From: Marvinbryantia formatexigens DSM 14469
GTDB taxonomy: Bacteria > Bacillota > Clostridia > Lachnospirales > Lachnospiraceae
Direction: 5' to 3'
Length of the DNA: 64,000 bases
Assembly (NCBI RefSeq): GCF_025148285.1
Contig: NZ_CP102268.1
Location: 248,001-312,000 of the forward strand
The notes below the pieces were generated by a model, which was not told the origin of the DNA, did not search any database, and was given only the letters and a program-made list of their open reading frames with translations. This document shows, one piece after another, positions 62,205-64,000 of the stretch. The stretch's first letter is position 1; each line of letters begins with the position of its first letter. The translations under genes and the position numbers were made by a program.

Positions 62205-63278
62205 ATGAGTGAAGTAACAACAGCAATGGAATGGAGGACGATTCCCGTTGGGGACCTCCACCCTGCTGCCTATAATCCGAGGAAGAAGCTGAAACCCGGA
62301 GATAAGGAGTATGAGAAAATCAAGAAATCCATTCAGGAGTTCGGCTATGTGGAGCCTATCATTGTCAACTTTGATATGACAGTCATCGGCGGCCACCAGC
62401 GTCTGACGGTCTTAAAAGACTTGGGATACACCGAAGTCCAGTGCGTGGTGGTTCATATTGAGGATGAGGCAAAGGTAAAAGCCCTGAACATCGCACTCAA
62501 TAAGATCACTGGCGCATGGAATGAGCAGCTTCTGGCAGACCTTATTGTTGATTTGCAGAGTCAGGATTTCAATACCGATCTGACGGGTTTTGAGCCAGCG
62601 GAGATCGACCAGCTTTTTTCCAAAGTCCATAACAAGGAAATTAAAGAGGATGATTTCGATGTGGATGAGGAATTGAAAAAGCCGACCATGTCAAAGACAG
62701 AAGATTTGTGGCTGCTTGGCAGGCACCGTCTGGTCTGTGGTGATTCGCTGCTGCCGGAAACTTTCAGTACATTGATGGATGGAAAACGTGCCAATCTTGT
62801 GGTCACGGACCCGCCCTACAATGTAAATGTGGAGGAAACCGCAGGAAAAATCAAGAATGACAATATGCCCGATGAGGATTTCTATAAGTTCCTCTTTGCG
62901 GCTTTTGTAAATATGGAACAGAACATGGAAAATGACGCATCCATTTATGTTTTCCATGCAGATTCCAAAGGGCTGATCTTCCGGCAGGCATTTCACGATG
63001 CCGGATTCTATCTGTCCGGCTGCTGTATCTGGAAGAAGAACGCCCTGGTGTTAGGACGCTCCCCTTACCAATGGCAGCACGAACCATGCCTGTTCGGGTG
63101 GAAGGTCGGCGGCAAGCACCAGTGGTATTCTGACAGGAAGCAGACAACCATTTGGGAATATGACCGTCCGAACTCATCCAGAGACACCTCTAATACTTCT
63201 GATAATTTCTTAGCTGTCAAGAGGTCTGGATACCGCGCCCCACATTCCCAACGGGACACGGCCTGCCTGGTAACATAG
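62205..63278 (+). pseudogene. ParB-domain DNA (cytosine-N4/adenine-N6) methyltransferase, 3'-truncated
   Basis: Starts at the ATG at 62205 with AAAGGAGG upstream. The N-terminal ParB-like domain has HPAAYNPRKKLKPG and VIGGHQRLTVLKDLGY; the methyltransferase part has LLGRHRLVCGDS and VVTDPPYNVNVEE (motif IV). It should run on from TTIWEYDRPNSS to an HPTMKP motif and the SAM-binding FxGxG block. Instead, after about 63185, the frame reads antisense XRE sequence (RDTSNTSDNFLAVKRSGYRA). The SAM site is therefore lost. Such genes are typical of phages and conjugative elements. Confidence 0.85.
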
Positions 63279-63355
63279 AGATGATCCGACAAGGTCTGCT
63301 GCGTCATCCCTTTTTCTTCTCTTGCCCTTTTTAGTTTCTCACCAAATTCAACCAT
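63065..63355 (-). pseudogene. XRE-family regulator, 3'-truncated by fusion to methyltransferase antisense
   Basis: From the ATG at 63355 the HTH is intact: MVEFGEKLKRAREEKGMTQQ, LYVTRQAVSRWECGARYPDL and LSEVLEVSLDEF. After that the frame continues as SYSQMVVCFLSEYHWC, which is antisense to the methyltransferase gene and not native. The DNA-binding domain could still be made, but its C-terminal domain is gone. Both genes are broken at the same place. Confidence 0.8.
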
Positions 63356-63620
63356 AAATATCAACCACCTTTTTCCGATTTGATTCCTATAGGATAGGCT
63401 GATTATAAAATATTCTGCTGTCAAATGAAAGAAACACCCTCTAAAATCCATGTAAACCAAATGGTAACATGGTATTTCATGCTATCTTTTTTTTTGGCAC
63501 ACGAATATCCAGTCGCTGGAACAACGGTTTTGTATTATCCTGTTGGGCGCTTGTTATGCTCAATTAACATAATTAAACTAAACACAAATAGTCGGCTCTT
63601 TGCCACAGTACAGACTCGTA
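63356..63620. other. Intergenic region between the element junction and ilvN
   Basis: No gene recognised. The plus strand has only short frames. It marks the boundary between mobile-element remnants and a core metabolic gene. Confidence 0.5.
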
Positions 63621-64000
63621 TTAACGATCTGTTATGCTGACTGCTTCAATCGCCACACTGCCTCCACGAACAATTTCTATACGCCCCGGAAAATTTTTCT
63701 CCAAAAGCCGGATGAAATCATTATTCTTATTTTCTGTTTGGACACATTCGAGCAATATTGTGGTAGTATCATAGTCAATCATTTTCGCATGAAAAACATC
63801 CCTCATATAAGCCAATTTTGTCATATCCTGCTCTGAACAGCTATGGATTTTAATATACATCAGTTCTTTCATGTGGATTGCCATTTCCGTAAAATCCACA
63901 ACCTTAATGACTTCAACGCTCCGGTTTAACTGTTTTTTGATCTGTTCAAAGGTCTGGTCATCACTGGTCAAACTGATTGTCATGCGGGAAATAGTTACAT
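63621..64000 (-). CDS. ilvN: Acetolactate synthase small (regulatory) subunit, 5' end beyond window
   Basis: The frame is open through the right edge: VTISRMTISLTSDDQTFEQI, KKQLNRSVEVIKVVDF, then a second domain (MYIKIHSCSEQDMTKLAYMR, FHAKMIDYDTTTILLECVQT, FPGRIEIVRGGSVAIEA). This is the ACT domain plus C-terminal domain of IlvN/IlvH, which binds the catalytic subunit and gives valine feedback control. About 50 N-terminal residues, with the first half of the ACT domain, lie outside the window. The 3' end is complete. Core chromosomal gene. Confidence 0.9.
   Translation of the reverse strand, partial: VTISRMTISLTSDDQTFEQIKKQLNRSVEVIKVVDFTEMAIHMKELMYIKIHSCSEQDMTKLAYMRDVFHAKMIDYDTTTILLECVQTENKNNDFIRLLEKNFPGRIEIVRGGSVAIEAVSITDR

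Overview
The window reads as a chromosomal segment of a gut-type Clostridia, most likely Lachnospiraceae. The pointers are strong AGGAGG ribosome sites, a LoaP-type NusG paralog heading a polysaccharide operon, three IS66 elements, large serine recombinases, repeated AAA-ATPase-like/PD-(D/E)XK genes and Rpn-like nuclease fragments. The taxon is inferred from gene content only. Base composition is a mosaic by eye: about 30-53 kb is AT-rich, while 26-30 kb and 54-60 kb are GC-richer.

Layout. 0-0.5 kb: 3'-truncated NlpC/P60 lysin. 0.6-4.7 kb: a two-gene operon (metallo-beta-lactamase-fold protein plus trypsin-like/TPR-like/PIN-like protein), a candidate conflict system. 4.9-12.6 kb: two nearly identical AAA-ATPase-like/nuclease genes and a third fragment, an IS4-family element, a tyrosine recombinase and an Rpn-like remnant. 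12.6-19 kb: an ABM-domain protein, a split unknown gene, a broken ExeA-like ATPase, a secreted protein, a metallophosphoesterase, a thioesterase and SfsA. 19.1-24.0 kb: three IS66 elements, each truncating the one before. 24-26 kb: an Rpn-like nuclease, a probable small RNA with its own promoter and terminator, and an XRE regulator.

26-56 kb, all on the minus strand, is a capsule/exopolysaccharide locus. From its promoter near 56.2 kb it runs: CapD-like dehydratase, LoaP antiterminator, DegT aminotransferase, initiating sugar-phosphate transferase, second DegT-like protein, ATP-grasp ligase, two GT4 transferases, Wzy-like polymerase, two more GT4 transferases, Wzx-like flippase, a bacterial sialyltransferase-like protein, KdsB-like cytidylyltransferase, aldolase, HAD phosphatase, CapE, nucleotide-sugar dehydrogenase, and a frameshifted acyltransferase. 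A three-gene unknown cassette (RtcB-like, two-TM PLD-like, 162-aa protein), a ugd remnant and a second capE-capF-capG set (capE frameshifted) follow. Together they suggest a Wzx/Wzy heteropolymer containing UDP-L-FucNAc-derived sugar, a hexuronic acid and perhaps a CMP-activated ulosonic acid, which would be unusual in a Gram-positive.

56.3-63.5 kb is mobile-element debris: two tandem large serine recombinases, 34-bp tandem repeats, a PemK/MazF-like toxin gene, and a ParB-methyltransferase gene joined head-on to an XRE regulator at a deletion junction. The window ends inside ilvN (acetolactate synthase small subunit), a core gene. The best candidates for something undescribed are the MBL/trypsin/PIN operon, the RtcB-like/PLD-like cassette, the CMP-ulosonate-like cassette and the small RNA.
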